A DNA stretch of 64,000 nt. Origin: Chlorophyllum brunneum. Lineage: Eukaryota > Basidiomycota > Agaricomycetes > Agaricales > Agaricaceae. The position numbers and the translations under genes were made by a program. Positions within the stretch are counted from its first letter, which is position 1, and the number at the start of each line of letters is the position of its first letter. Below, piece after piece: positions 35,367 to 47,656 of the stretch. Location of the stretch: contig OY756143.1 of the NCBI GenBank assembly GCA_963576785.1, positions 1,922,001 to 1,986,000 on the forward strand, in the 5' to 3' direction. The notes below the pieces were generated by a model. It was not told where the DNA came from. It saw only the letters and a program-made list of their open reading frames with translations, and ran no database searches.

Positions 35367-36566
35367 CATTTCATCTATCTAATCGGTTACCGACTATTAT
35401 ATCATCATTCATAGAACCCATCCACATTTGAAGAAACCGTCATCAAATCGAGTTAGCATTCCCTTTTTACAACACTGAAATAAGACAATGGTATGATTTC
35501 AGACGTCATTGTACCTCATGGTCCCTGGAAGAATCCGCATTTCTGACACTTCGCATCTTTCCATGACTACAACGTTTGCCGATACATCGAAGAAAACCTA
35601 TGGGAAGAGGTGAGGAATGGACAAATAGCACGGAAATGACAACCTCCATGACGATCACCCAACCCACCCCACAAGTTCTGTTCCCCCTTCACTTACCTCT
35701 TCATTGCATCCTCGTCGTCAGGGATCGTCACACACACAGAAAACCTCACAGATACTTCAGAATATCTGTCATCGACGACACAGCTGATGCCTCTTCACTT
35801 GGACATCCTATTCATTCCCCATCAAATCCTCCCCTTGAACCAAACATGACATGACGTTTGATCACTGTAATCGGTAGTCTGTAATTTGACGGGGTGTGCC
35901 AAGACTTTTTTATGTTTCCTTCTGTGGCTGATGTGGCTGAACAGCATGGTTCACATTCAACTCATCGGATCACCAGCTATAACTACCCAGTGATGTCGCT
36001 ATGCTTGTCAAAGGTTGAGAAATTGACTCAAGACACGGAAGTCGTGTTTTATGTTCTGCGATGGGTACCACTGGGGACCTCCATGCCATGTGAGGGACAA
36101 TATTCAGGAATGCATAAGGAGGTATATTGATTACTATGCAACTGTCAATCTACGGACTGGGATTGGGTCCTCACTCCCCGGTCGCCATGATTTTTTGTAT
36201 AAAATCCATATGCAAGGAGGGAAAGTCTGATCCCTCTATCTCTTCTCTTCGTTTTCACGTCTTCTCCTTTCTCTTTGCTCATTCGTTCGGCCAGGTTGCC
36301 TCCTTCTACCGTTCTTTAACTTCATTGTTCTTTCGTGCTTGCGTTCATTCGAGCATCCACCCTCGGCCTTACTTTTGTGCATTGAACCTAACCAGGTGGG
36401 TTGACCGACTCTATTTTCTTCTTTTTCCCTTTGTTCTTGTGATGCCCAACTTTATCGGTATCTCTACCCCACAAAGCTTGTATTCATAGTCACGGCTTTA
36501 TACTGACATCATCATCTTTATAGATTCAGATCCACCTTGTTGACTTTTTTTTTAATATCAAACAAG
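35367..36566. promoter_or_regulatory. 1.2-kb upstream region of the small secreted protein gene
   Basis: No gene supported in this interval. A TATA-type box (TGTATAAAATCC) lies at about 36196-36207. It is followed by a strongly pyrimidine-rich stretch (about 36225-36360), the layout seen at highly expressed fungal genes. If that is the promoter, the secreted-protein mRNA has a leader of roughly 300 bases, possibly with an intron. Confidence 0.5.
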
Positions 36567-37305
36567 ATGTTCGCCAAGATTGCCATTGTCGCTGGCTCTG
36601 CCCTCGCCGCCGTGACGGGTATCACCGCCACTCCTCTGAACCTCAAGCGTTCCAACGATTTGGGTCAGTTAAACCGCTCCTGTAACTCAAAGCGCTATAT
36701 CCGACCATCACTCTCCTAGTCCCTCGTACCTTCCATTCCTTCAATAGTTGGGGAGGTCTTTCTTCCATGGCCAACTTTGACAACTTTTTTGGTGTCGATA
36801 ATTTTGACGGTTCTCATTGCATACAAACCGTCGTCGCACCAGTTCAACAAGTTGTTTGTCATTCTCAATCTGTCGAAATCGTGCAACAGCGCCTCCTCGT
36901 TATTCAAGAGATGGCCAAGAGGTACGATCAAGTATATTTTTTCATATAATCTAAATTTAACCCGCGTCTTTTTAAAAAATCAGGATCATAACCGAAACCA
37001 TTTGTGACGTCGAGACTCAAACCATAGTCTTCGAGCAATGGCACGCAAGTCTTGCTGGCTTCAGTCAAGACATCCGCCGTCTCTCCGGCAAACAAGTCGG
37101 CTTCGACCAATCCATTTTCTCGCATCATAGCAGCCTTATCAACACTGATGGCAGCCTCACCACTAACAACCTTGGTTTCACCGGTACTGACCTTGGAAAA
37201 AACACGGTCGTTGTCAATGGTAACAATTGGGATAACAGTCGCTCGTTTATCTCTGTTGGTGCTGCGTACCGCTCGGCTAGGGATGCCGTTAACGGTATTC
37301 ATTAA
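36567..37305 (+). CDS. Small secreted protein (206 aa), agaricomycete-type, unknown function
   Basis: Exons 36567-36663, 36720-36921 and 36984-37305 splice in frame. The signal peptide (FAKIAIVAGSALAAVTG) is followed by a probable processing site near LKRS. The mature part has SFNSWGGLSSMANFDNF, then FGVDNFDGSH, an amphipathic helix rich in Val/Gln (VVAPVQQVVCHSQSVEIVQQ), and AKRIITETICDVETQTI, FEQWHASLAGFSQDIRRLSG and an Asn/Gly/Thr-rich tail (GKNTVVVNGNNWDNS). Only three Cys are present, so it is not a Cys-rich effector or hydrophobin. The Val/Gln helix suggests self-association or wall binding, which is inference. The strong-looking promoter upstream hints at high expression. Confidence 0.75.
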
Positions 37306-37711
37306 ACACGTTTGTGAATGGAGGAAATCTTGGTTTTCGTGCAGCCCCAGTCCCTTTTATGAACGTGGTAGAAGACACTCTTTGATACCTATGAAGGGCA
37401 GTGTGCTTGTTTAATGTAACCTAAAAGTCAACGGACTCGGATCTTTTTTAAAGTAAACCTGAATGAATGCAATCACGTTTCCCGTACTTCATGCCTCCAT
37501 GCCGACTGATCTTGGTAACAGTTCAAGTAGCGGGTAACTCCCGGATAGGAGGGAGAGGCGTTCCCGACGCCAAGAGAAAAAGTCATGTTGATGGTACAGT
37601 GTGTTATCATACATCAATATTGTATATCATGAAGAGGATATGTGGTGCCAGTAACTCGAAAGCGATGCGATGATATTTATACAAAATGTTTAGGAAGCCC
37701 GGTTGCATCGT
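37306..37711. other. 3' region between secreted protein gene and CUL3
   Basis: Converging stops at 37305 (+) and 37712 (-). No gene seen; likely two 3' UTRs. Confidence 0.5.
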
Positions 37712-40657
37712 TCACGCCTACGAGGCACGTGAGTAATTACAGACAAGTGCATCAGGAACACTAACCAGGTAGTTGTAGGACTTGCGGTCTTCACATCGTT
37801 CCAGGTACTCTCTCTGAGAGAATGAATCAGTAGAGCCCATAACCTCGGACAGGATTTCCTACCTCGATCAGGCTTTCAATTCGACGTTTGATCAATACAG
37901 GTTCAGGGTTGAATCTGCTCGCCAACTGCCTGACCACCTCGTTGACAAGGTCATTATGTGCCATATGCTTTCTGTCCTTCATAATGCGCACGATGCAGGC
38001 CTGAGATAAGACTTTGTTAGAATGGCGCCCTTCAGATGACGACCGAACCAGTGTACCCACATCTATCTGGTGCTTTCGTTCTTCATCTATACGATCGCGA
38101 GTCTCCTTCCTCTCCTCTGTAGTCTCGATCTTCGATGATACAGTCGCAATCTTGATCTTTTGCATTGGAGACGAGAATTCGTAGTTGAATGAGAAAGAAT
38201 CGTCATCGCCGATCTCTCGGCCGGGTGGGTGTTTCTTGAGAATCTTGAACTTCCCACAGGCAAGGGATTGCAGATGACGTTTGAGGTCGTTGTCTGCGAT
38301 AGCGGTAGCCTCTTTGATTTCCTGGCTAATGTCAAACATATGCCGGTTTAATGAAAGTCAATAATAACCATACCGAATATGTCAGGAAGTCATCATCTCC
38401 CAGATCTTCGAAGAGGAGTAAGATAACAAGTGCGAATGTAGAGACATTGAGATCGTGCGACTGGTTCTTGAACCGCGCCCGGACATCCGCATTACCGAGG
38501 CCATATTGCCATGTCAGCCGACGGCCCGAATGTCTCGACAGATAAAATTGTTCAAATGACTGGCAACTTCTTGTGAGGATGGGTGGCTTGTTGCAAGGAG
38601 ATACGGAATGTGACATCGGCCAATAGGTTGAAGTCATAACGATGACGCTGATGGCAACTTCGGGTGCCTACAACGACTATAAATTGACAAGCAGGAATGT
38701 GGGAGAGACATCGCTTACTGTGGTATTTTTTAGATGCTTCTGATAGGAATCCATAGCTTCCTCTGACACCCTGATGTCGTTGAACATTCCCTCCAGCTTT
38801 TGTGTGAACTGGTATCCGCATTCCACCTTGAGCCTACTGAGCATTTCGCGTTCGGCGTCTTCTGATGTCGAGCGGTTTTGCAGTAAACGTTTGGATAGGT
38901 GGCCCTTGTAGTATCGTTCGAAGATGTCCTTCTCCGTAACGTATCTAAAAACTGTAATAGTCTTGTCCAGGACAGCAGCAATCTCTGTGTCACTTTTCTG
39001 TCAGATTCGAAGTGAGTACGTGCTTCATCGTCTTTGAGCGTCATGCTCACCCCTTTGAAGCCTCGTCTGAGGTGATCATCGATGAATAGCGAGATGAACT
39101 CGGAGCATTTATTGTTCAAGTTGACGAAGGATTCAAAAGCCTAAAATGGATCGTCAGCCTGATGAAATAAATCACAGCAGTAGAACCCACCTCATTGATC
39201 GCAACTTCAACGGTATGGTCGCTCTGAAATGCTTTCTGCCATACGGTGTCAAATCGGTCTTTTAACTCTAGTACCCCCTGGACCCATTCTGTGGCCGGAG
39301 TTACTGAATTCGCTTTCGCCTTGCCCTTGCCTGCCGGTGCTTGTTCTGCTACCTCACCAGCATCCAGCCCAACGGAAGCATCGTTGATAACCTTTCCACG
39401 TTTTGCTATCGAATCTTTCAAAGCCTGCTTGAGCGTTTGAAGGCCAGCAGGAACGAGCATATACAATCGATACAACCGTGATAAAACATCAGCCTTGTCA
39501 GTATCAATCATGATATCCAGTCCAGAACCTGACATTGAGATGATGTCGGAAAGGTGAGGTGTGAGAAGATGATCCTTGAGAATCTGACGAATGGCAGGTG
39601 CGGTATGGCTGGACAAATAATGGTGCGTCCGTGAATCCTCAGATTCGAAACGCTGTTCAACCTATCAAAGGATTCAACCATCTTGCCGGAATGACCACCC
39701 TACCAACCCACCTTTTGTAGAAACTCTGGGGCGTCACAGGATTGCACTAGCGTTTTCCCCTCCTCTTGGTAAAAGATAGTGCTCTGCTCCAAAAAAGCGG
39801 GCTCAACATCGCGACCGTAGATCGTTACACCATTATCGTCGCGAAGACGCAAAAATACATCAACGCAACCTTGAATAGCGGATCGGTTCACAACAAAGCC
39901 CTCTCTCTCGTAACGGATCTGGTCCAAGATGGCGTTCACCAAGTGGCCCTGAATGGGAGGTTGAATGATGCATTGAGTGAAGAGTTCGAGTCCAAGTTCC
40001 CAAGTGTCCTTGAGTCCGGCATTTTTGACGTAAACGCGATCCTGCAAGATCGACTTAATAAGGATCAGTGTGTATTTAAAGTGATTGAAACTTACCATGT
40101 ACTTCAGAATTTGACCAATTTTGGTCATGCTACTTGTATGATCGTCCCAGACTTTTCTCAGAGCCTTTAAAAGCATCTCCCCTTCGTGTGTTTGCTGCTC
40201 CGGGTTTATAGGAAACGCAGGAATTATATGTTCATCCGCAAGCTCGTTCAGGTGTGTTTTCACAAGATCAGTCAACCCTCTGTATAGAAGATCGCCCTGC
40301 CTGTTGAGCACCATATTATATCCGAACCGATGGTTTTCCTCGAACGAAAGATTATGTGCATTGTTGTGTTGAATTTCTCGGATATTGCGTGAAAGCGCGG
40401 CCCAGGTATTTTTCAAGTCGAATTCTGGACCAAGCTTTTGTGCACAAGTCAGAAAGATAGGGCACAAAACCTAGAACCACGCGATACAAACCCTCTTAGG
40501 GATTTTCTTTGCCAAATCATTAGGCTCAATATCATACAAGAACGGTTTAAGAGGAACTCACGATTTGCTTCTTCACTGTCCGACTCCGACTGCCCGCTGG
40601 ATCAAAATCGGTGAACGCTCGAGTGTTCTAGTGTACTAGAAACGTACTTGCGGCCAT
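37712..40657 (-). CDS. CUL3: Cullin-3 type ubiquitin-ligase scaffold
   Basis: Scaffold of BTB-adaptor E3 ubiquitin ligases. The N-terminal cullin repeats include TWAALSRNIREIQ, HNLSFEENHRFGYNMVL and YRGLTDLVKTHLNELA. The middle has VSTFALVILLLFEDLG, and the winged-helix end contains VRIMKDRKHMAHNDLVNEV, with the Lys that receives Nedd8 in VRIMK. The C-terminus after splicing is REYLERCEDRKSYNYLA, the classic cullin ending. The 5' end is finely split: exon 1 is 10 nt (40657-40648). After a 51-nt intron comes an exon encoding GSRSRTVKKQI. A 15-nt exon (40506-40492) encodes KIPKR. The next exon begins LGPEFDLKNTW. The final coding exon is only 6 nt (37717-37712). Cullin-3 is preferred over cullin-1 or -4 by overall resemblance (LSFEENYR-type N-terminus). 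The 5' exons are the least certain part. Confidence 0.88.
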
Positions 40658-41055
40658 GAGAACCGCTTACGGACGTGGAAAACGGTGTTAAAGCTGTGGC
40701 TAGCACGAAGATCTCTCGAGGAGAGGTTGTTAGCTTTATCGGGCCGAGTCAAACAATTACAAAGCTTCAGTTTCCTCTTGGCGGTAACCTCACGACTACG
40801 GGCTCTGGAATAACGGTTCACGACATCCGTCCGCATGTAAAGGATCACATTGTATGAGGATAAAAGGCACTTGTATCAGCAACGATACCAACGACAAGGA
40901 GATAATGCGAGAAAAGGACCGTCAAAGCGATAATTATCTACAAAAGATGCGGCAGTAAAAATAAGCCATAAAGAGCAGACTATTCTGCAATGAAACCTGA
41001 TGACTCCGGGGGTGGAAATCCGTGATGGGACGGAAAGCAGACAGTGTACTATGCA
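40658..41055. other. Intergenic between exportin-T and CUL3
   Basis: Both flanking genes are on the minus strand, so this holds the 3' end of exportin-T and the CUL3 promoter. No further gene seen. Confidence 0.5.
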
Positions 41056-44000
41056 CTATGACGTACGACGCGAAGACCGAATCAAGTCCGTAAAGAACTT
41101 TCTGAATGCTTTAGGATCTGTGCTTTGCATTTTCGTCACAAACTCTAGAGCGGTATCGGCTGGCCAGTTTTGCGAGGGGAGGAAGACAGAGAGGAAGAAT
41201 GTGGAGGCTTCCTGCCCTCTGGTTGTGATGATCGCTTGTAGGAGATGGCAGATCTCATGTAGAGCCTAAAACAAAGTCAGATCTCTTCGAATATTGTATG
41301 GGTTGATACTCAACGTACAACTACTACTTGTCCATCCTTAAGATTAAAGCTTGATGAAGAGGGCACTCTCAACGCAAGGGGAACGATACGCTCGTAGATG
41401 AAGCGATCGAAGCCAGGTAAGCCCTCTTGGTTCGGGGCACCTTCAACGAGAGGTTTACCCCAGGAGGTGACGCACTTGTTGAAGAATACGAAAGCAGCTT
41501 TTTGACTAGAAGGATCAGACGTGTCCTCAGCCTGACCTAGCATGCTCTCCAGTAGGGTTTCGAAGTTGGAAGAGTTTCCTGTGAGAAGGATAAGCACTCG
41601 AAAGTATGGGTGTATATGTCTAGTTACTTACGGTCCGACGTAAAAATGCCTTGCAACTTTCCAGCCATAATATTATTCAGCAAGGCAAGGTAAGCCTTCT
41701 TCGTCTCGATGTGTGCCCGCTCATCATCGGTACCGGAGATCGGTTGCGATAGCAGTGATGTGATGTGCACGTTCAGTGGGCCAATCAGCTGGTCGAGTAC
41801 GTCAAATAACTCCTTCTATGAGGAAGATTCAGTAAGAAGGGTACAAGAATTGAGCGGGCTCGCTCACGTTCAATCTGAAGATCAACAACCCGATAAAGTT
41901 CATAAAGTCCACCAGTTCCGAGGGTTCGAAATGCGCGAGTAAATTCCCCATAAGTGGCGGAATGTGACTTGCAACCGTTGGCCCAGCAGTGGCCAGAATC
42001 CTTGCGAAGGCAAAGCGAGTCTATCAACGAAATTCCTGATCAGCTCAAGTATCCTGAGAGGCAGAAGTAAACACCCACAGCATCCCGAACAACCTTGAAC
42101 ACATTCATTGCTTCCAAACACACCAAAATTGTCTTCGCGACTTCTGCGAACACCTCCAGCGGGGGCATAATATAATTTTCTGGGATCACAGTCGGGTAAT
42201 CCGGGAACCCTTTCGCAATATTCCCTAGCGCCATAATGATATGATGAACCTTCACAATCGGCAACAAACTATTCAAGTCCTCCTTATTCCACCCCGCCTC
42301 CCTGAAGCTTTGTAAATTCGCCGACAAGTCATCCATGAGCGGTTTTACGAGCGAAAGGAGAAGGCTAGCTTGTCTTTCTGGGGTTTTGAATGTAAGGGAT
42401 GTGAGGATACCAGCAGTTTCGAAGAGATAGAGTTGAGAATCAAAGGTAGAGCTGCGGACTATTTCGCCCAAGACGTCGGGCTCGCCTTCTTCAAGCTCTG
42501 GAATCTCAGTAGTAATGGGAAGGAGTTCACCCATAGTATTGATGATATTGGGACAAAAATCTGGGGGAATTTCTTGTCTGTTTTCCCTGATGAATTTGTA
42601 GAAGAGGTAATATAATCGTGACCGGAGAAGCGCGTCGCGATTGCGTAGTCCCCTAAGCCGTGGCTTGTGAGTGCTTCACACATGGGGCGAGGGGAAGAGT
42701 TCATACCGACCGTCCATCATAGCTTCCAGTGCTGGCAGGATACATTCCTTTCTAACCTTGAAGAAATCTGTGTATCTGGCAACGGTCTCGAAGTACTGTA
42801 ACGCGACGTGCTTGTTAGCGTATGACGCGATGTCGGACTGCACCAAAGCGAGCAACATCTCTCCATGAGACGTTAGCGGGTACTCCGAATAATCCAATAC
42901 GGGTTTGACCTTGGCGTTCCTGTCGACCGGTGGGGCATGACAGAAAGCAGCGCGTCCTTTTCCTCCGGCTGTGAAGGCGTGTTCGAGTGTTATAGCAGAT
43001 GACGAAGAAGTGCATACGCACTTTTGTTGATCTCGCCAAAGATGAAAACGAGATATATACCCAACTCGGCATCGTTCCACTTTAGAGACACGCCATTCCT
43101 ATACGCATTAATGGTTTCCATAGCGAGCGTCCGCACAGCACCAGTGGCGAGATCCTGATCGATGGCGAGAACCGAGTCCAAGAAGGTACGAAGGTCCTTG
43201 CGCATTTTGTCAAATTCGACAACATCGTCATCATCCGAGTCATCAGGATCCGACCTCTCCTCCCATTTGAGTTTGGCCAAGATGACTCTCAGTAGGTCCG
43301 TCAAAAACAAACGTCTGTTATCGCTCAGAGGGTCAGTGGTCGACCTCCGATCGCGTTTGTACTGGAAAAGGAATTAGCCACGACGTGGATACAGCTGCTG
43401 ACACGTACACTCGTCAGAATAACCTGGAGGAGAGGAAATATGGTAGAAGCAGTGTCGTCATAGTCATCCGCCATAAATCGTAGCATAACCGGTAGGACTT
43501 GTTCAAGATAAGAAGAAGCTTCGTTCCGGACTTCGTCTGTCCCTGGCTCCTTTGCTGGATGAGCATAAGCCAAGCCTCATATGCGACTGTTCTTCTTACC
43601 TCGACGAGTTTTGTAAGTTCTAGTCCAAGGACATTCAACATCCTTCCCAAAGCCTCTCGATATGACTCCTCCCCCTCGTCGGTATCATCACCCCTCTCGA
43701 TCTGCTGCTGTCGTGTTTTGTTTTCTAGGGCCCCGAGGACTTGTCCAAGTGATAGGACCTTGATGAGCTGTAGTTTATCTCCGGGCTCCTTTAGTCCTTT
43801 TGACACGATACGTAATATGGTGAGGGAAGTTGCCAATCGGATGGGTAACGAAGCGTCGGCGAGCATGCCAAAGAGTAGATTGACAGTAGTGGGTGTGACG
43901 GTCAAGTTGATATCAACCCAACCTGTTCAGTATCTATCAGCACAAGGATGCGGGACAAGGAGATGGGGAACACACCGACATAAGATCCAAATGTCCTAAT

Positions 44001-45008
44001 ACCCCAATCCACGATTTCAACGGCGGCATCGAGCCCTTTCTTTACATCTGGGCCTTCCATCTTCCTCAGCTCAACCATCCTCTCCGCTGCCTCTGCGACG
44101 ATCAACAACACGGCTTCGTTTACTTTCGCAGCGTCTCTTTCGCGCACGGCGTCGCGGACCCTTCCATCTCGTTGATGTCGGGTGATACTCCAGGACCTCG
44201 CGGCTTTGATGGTTTGGTCTGCGACCTCACCTGAAATCTCGAGTACGATGTGGAAGAAGAGGAGGGATACGTGTCGGTTAAAGCTTGTGGTTAGTGTGTT
44301 GGTACCATTAGGGACGGGTGACCGAATTAGGGTAAATAGGTCGTTGAAGAAGGAGGGCCATTGGTTCATGTATGTGCATAGGAAGAAGAGAGTTAGGGTA
44401 TGGGAGAATTTGTTCCTCAGGACTGGGAAATTGGTTAAGGAGGGCGTGAGTGGGAGTGGGATGATGGGGGTGGGGGAGGTGGAGACGTACATGGTGCATC
44501 ACTTTCCGCAGGGCCTGCGACGTATTCTGTCTGAACATAAGACATGAAGGATTGTTGCATGGTATTGAAGGAGTCATCATCGAGGGGATCGAATCTTGGG
44601 GGCGAGAAGGGTGAGTGTGGATGAAAACATGACGGTGATCGGTAGGAACGCGGAGAGGCAAAGAGACGACACACTTGGGACGGAATGTGAGCTCTTGGAC
44701 GCATAAACGCCAATAGCACATCCGAATCTCTTTGACGAAAAAGTTACGGGCCGAGACTAGGCAGTGACTCACCTGTTGTCCAGGAACTCGTCCAGCACCC
44801 GCAAAGCAAAGAACCTGGTCTGGGGTGAGTATTTTTTCCTGCCTTGGGCGTCACGATCCACGAAAATAGGAAGAGCTAGTCGCCAGGTGTCGCTGGCATT
44901 TTGCTGGATGGTGGAGATGTACTGCAAGGCATGTTGGTGGAGAGAGGATTGGGAGGGGTCTGATGCAATGGCGATTGCCTGAGCAATTTTATCGATCTCG
45001 CTGCCCAT
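41056..45008 (-). CDS. LOS1: Exportin-T (tRNA exportin, Los1/XPOT)
   Basis: HEAT-repeat importin-beta family receptor that carries mature tRNAs out of the nucleus with Ran-GTP. The protein is roughly 1,050 aa in many exons. The start MGSEIDKIAQAIAIASDP and WRLALPIFV, then SPQTRFFALRVLDEFL, match the exportin-T N-terminus, which pairs with Ran. Central HEAT regions include TLFFLCTYMNQWPSFFNDLF, VDWGIRTFGSYVGWVDINL, NLLFGMLADASLPIRLA and the conserved acidic patch DPDDSDDDDVVEFDKMRKDL. The C-terminus reads ALHEICHLLQAIITTRG, SQNWPADTALEFV, then DPKAFRKFFTDLI and stop at 41056. It shares the tRNA-maturation pathway with SEN54, 27 kb away, but not an operon-like arrangement. Confidence 0.92.
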
Positions 45009-45276
45009 GGGACACAGGGACTTGATAGGAGGGGAGAATGAAGTTGGATGACGGAGAGTTCACGTGGCCACTATATCAGGGAACAGCCACAGGATGTTGG
45101 TTCAACGTGAGTCACCATGCAGAGGTCTTGTTGTGCGCTGCGTGGCCACGACAGGCGTGCGTGGTCGACGAGTACAAGTGTGTATATTGGCCAAAAATAG
45201 TCAGGTCAGGGGATGCCGGATTACTACAAAAGGCGAGGCGCAGGCTGCCCCGCGTTTGTCTCTCACCCCATCTCCA
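45009..45276. promoter_or_regulatory. Divergent promoter region of exportin-T and the Ser-rich protein gene
   Basis: Start codons at 45008 (-) and 45277 (+) face apart. An in-frame ATG at 45064 would extend the + gene by 71 codons. The extension is basic and unlike the rest of the protein, so I treat it as untranslated. Confidence 0.45.
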
Positions 45277-47656
45277 ATGTCAGAGTTCGATAGTCTTTCA
45301 GACTCTGACTGGCTCGACATCGCCAGCCGTGCTTCAGACGACAACGACTCCCTCAGCTCTCATGACGGCCTTGGCTCCAGACCCCTCTCGCGCAGATCAT
45401 CCATCAGCTTTGGCAGCTCCCATGAAAGCGAGGTTGAGGCCTGGGAGGGCTTTGTTGACGAGAGCGGCGACGAGTCTGCCGTCGAGCCTGGCATGTGTCT
45501 TGTCCGGCCTTTGACCACCTCGCCCTCTGAATCTCTCCCAACAGGCTCTATCCCCGACATCACCAGCGACACCAACGACGATCAACAAGTCAAAGAAGCC
45601 CTCGACCAGAGCTTGGTCGGAACCCTCAGCGCTTCTCGCACAAGCACCACAGGCCACAGTCCCCACAGCTCAATCCGCGACCTCCGCCTCTCTTTCCCAG
45701 ATCCTCTCACCAGTTCTCGCGATCAGCTAACCAAGTCTTACACCGAGCTTCCCGACTCTGAGAATCTCTCCACCATCAATGATGCCGATACTACCATCTC
45801 CCTTACTGATTCCCTCCTGTCTTCACCCGAGCACGAGCCGGAACCCGTCCCAATCATGCCCCACGCCCCCCATCACGAGACTACACAACCCGATAACAAC
45901 TCTACTAATATGGGCCTGGACATCATTTTATACGGCTCTTCCTCCCCCATTAAGTGGTCTTTTGTCCAGGACTTTATCCAGAAGGCTGCCAGTTTCTCCG
46001 GAAACGTCGTCCTCAGCACCCTTGATCCGAACGCTGGTCCCGTGCAGACTTTAGAGCTCCGATGCAGCAAGGACAATTCTATTCTCACTTCTATAAACGT
46101 TCACGACAACACGAATGACAACGCAGGTGCAACCGATGCAGTACGTTGCTCTGATTCCCTTTCTCCTCTTTTGACCTTCACTGCGTTGATAGTTGGACTT
46201 GCAGGATGATGTCATTCGTGCCTCTTTGGCCATCGTTTACCTTCCCGCAACCACCTTGCCTGTTTTGTCCCTTCATACTGCCTACCTACCTGTTCTTGTT
46301 CCTGCCGCCTCTGATAACGATGTACCCTCGGCCCTGCGTCACGCAGCAGAGGACGACTGGGAACTCCTCGGAGTCCCAGCCAACAGGACTATTGTCCTGG
46401 GCTCAGAGAAGGTCCCTGTATTGAGCGCTGATACTCTTCCTCACGTCGAGTCCTGGAAGACCTTCGAGGTCATCCGCAATATTCTTGACAGCCCAATCCA
46501 ACAAATAAAGGCAGTCTCCGATAACGGCTCCCCAGCCCGTGCAGTCACACTGTATGCATATCCATGTGGTCCATTCAAATTTTTACTAAATCCAGTTCGT
46601 AGCTTCGCACTTGTTTCCATCATGATGGGCTTCGCATTCAATACCGCATTCCGCACTCCCGTGCCCGTTCCCACTGGAACCGTTAGGGATACCTCTACCG
46701 ATACTTGGGGAATGTTCCAAGCCAGCCCAATCAATCGCAGTTTTGCGGTGCCAGTTTCTGGTACTAACGCCGCTCTCGCCACTTCGTCCCCGAAAGATTT
46801 TTCTCTCAGCGTCTTAACCCCAGGAATCACCTCTCTTTCTGTTAACCCTCCTCAAGTCAATTCACTCTCTGTCACTTCCCGTATCAACTCTCTCTCCTTC
46901 AGTACACACCCAACTTCGTTGTCTCTCATTCATACACCTACTTCGCTGGCGGTTCCAGGGCCCTCTCGCCAGCCATCTGCGGCCTCCGATGGACCTCAAG
47001 CTTCTTCCTCCAAAGATGTGATAATTCGGGCCGTAACCCCCACCTCACTCACAGAAGTCCACTCAGAAACTTCGGTTCTCGCCGCCGCACACACAGAGAA
47101 GCGATACCGGCCCGACATCACGTCATCCAATTCCATCAGTGTACGCTTCGCGAGCAGCATCTCTGAAGTCATGGACGTGGGCGCCAAGATATTCACCAGC
47201 GCCGCTAAATTCGAGAATGGCGTCAAGGACCTCACTGAAGCGTTCGATGATCTTATGGTTTCCATCCAAACTCAAACTCAAGCCGCCGTTAGTCAAAGCA
47301 AAGGCAAAGCGCGTGCATTTAGTGAAGAGTTTGTTTCAAAGAATGATAGAGCCCGTGGACGCGCAAAGGAGTTGAGGAAGAAGGGAGGGGAATTCCTCAA
47401 TTCTGCCAGTGTTCAGTTTTTTGAGAGGACGGAGGTTGCGAAGCAAAGGGCGAAGGGATTGAAGGAGAGCTTCAAACAAACGGAAGCGTGGAAGTCGTAC
47501 GAGAAAGTTCATGCGGATTGGGTGGCGAAGTTGAAGAACATGGAACAGTCTGTGAAGGATAAGCCAGGGTCGTCGATGATGGACGCTTGGGGTGCCGGAT
47601 CGCAGAGGCCCACTTGTGTACATGGGGTTAGGGCCCCTCCTGTCAGAGGCAGGTGA
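45277..47656 (+). CDS. Large Ser/Thr-rich protein of unknown function with possible membrane segment
   Basis: Exons 45277-46140 and 46205-47656 (intron 64 nt, phase 0) give 771 aa. It starts MSEFDSLSDSDWLDIASR, followed by about 200 Ser/Asp-rich residues. A globular stretch (about residues 220-400) includes LDIILYGSSSPIKWSFVQDF, LAIVYLPATTLPVLSLH and VESWKTFEVIRNILDSPIQ. A hydrophobic segment FALVSIMMGFAFNTAF lies around 420-436. A Ser/Leu repeat-like zone follows (ITSLSVNPPQVNSLSV, RINSLSFSTHPTSLSLI). Near the C-terminus is a basic helical region (KNDRARGRAKELRKKGGEF, KQRAKGLKESFKQ), probably coiled coil. No enzyme motif. The last 20 residues are low complexity, so a further 3' exon is possible. 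Confidence 0.75.

Noticed and set aside
45064..45276. Upstream ATG that would extend the Ser-rich protein by 71 residues
   Set aside because: The extension is basic and dissimilar to the rest. MSEFDSLSDSDW at 45277 looks like a natural start, and the extension covers the shared promoter.
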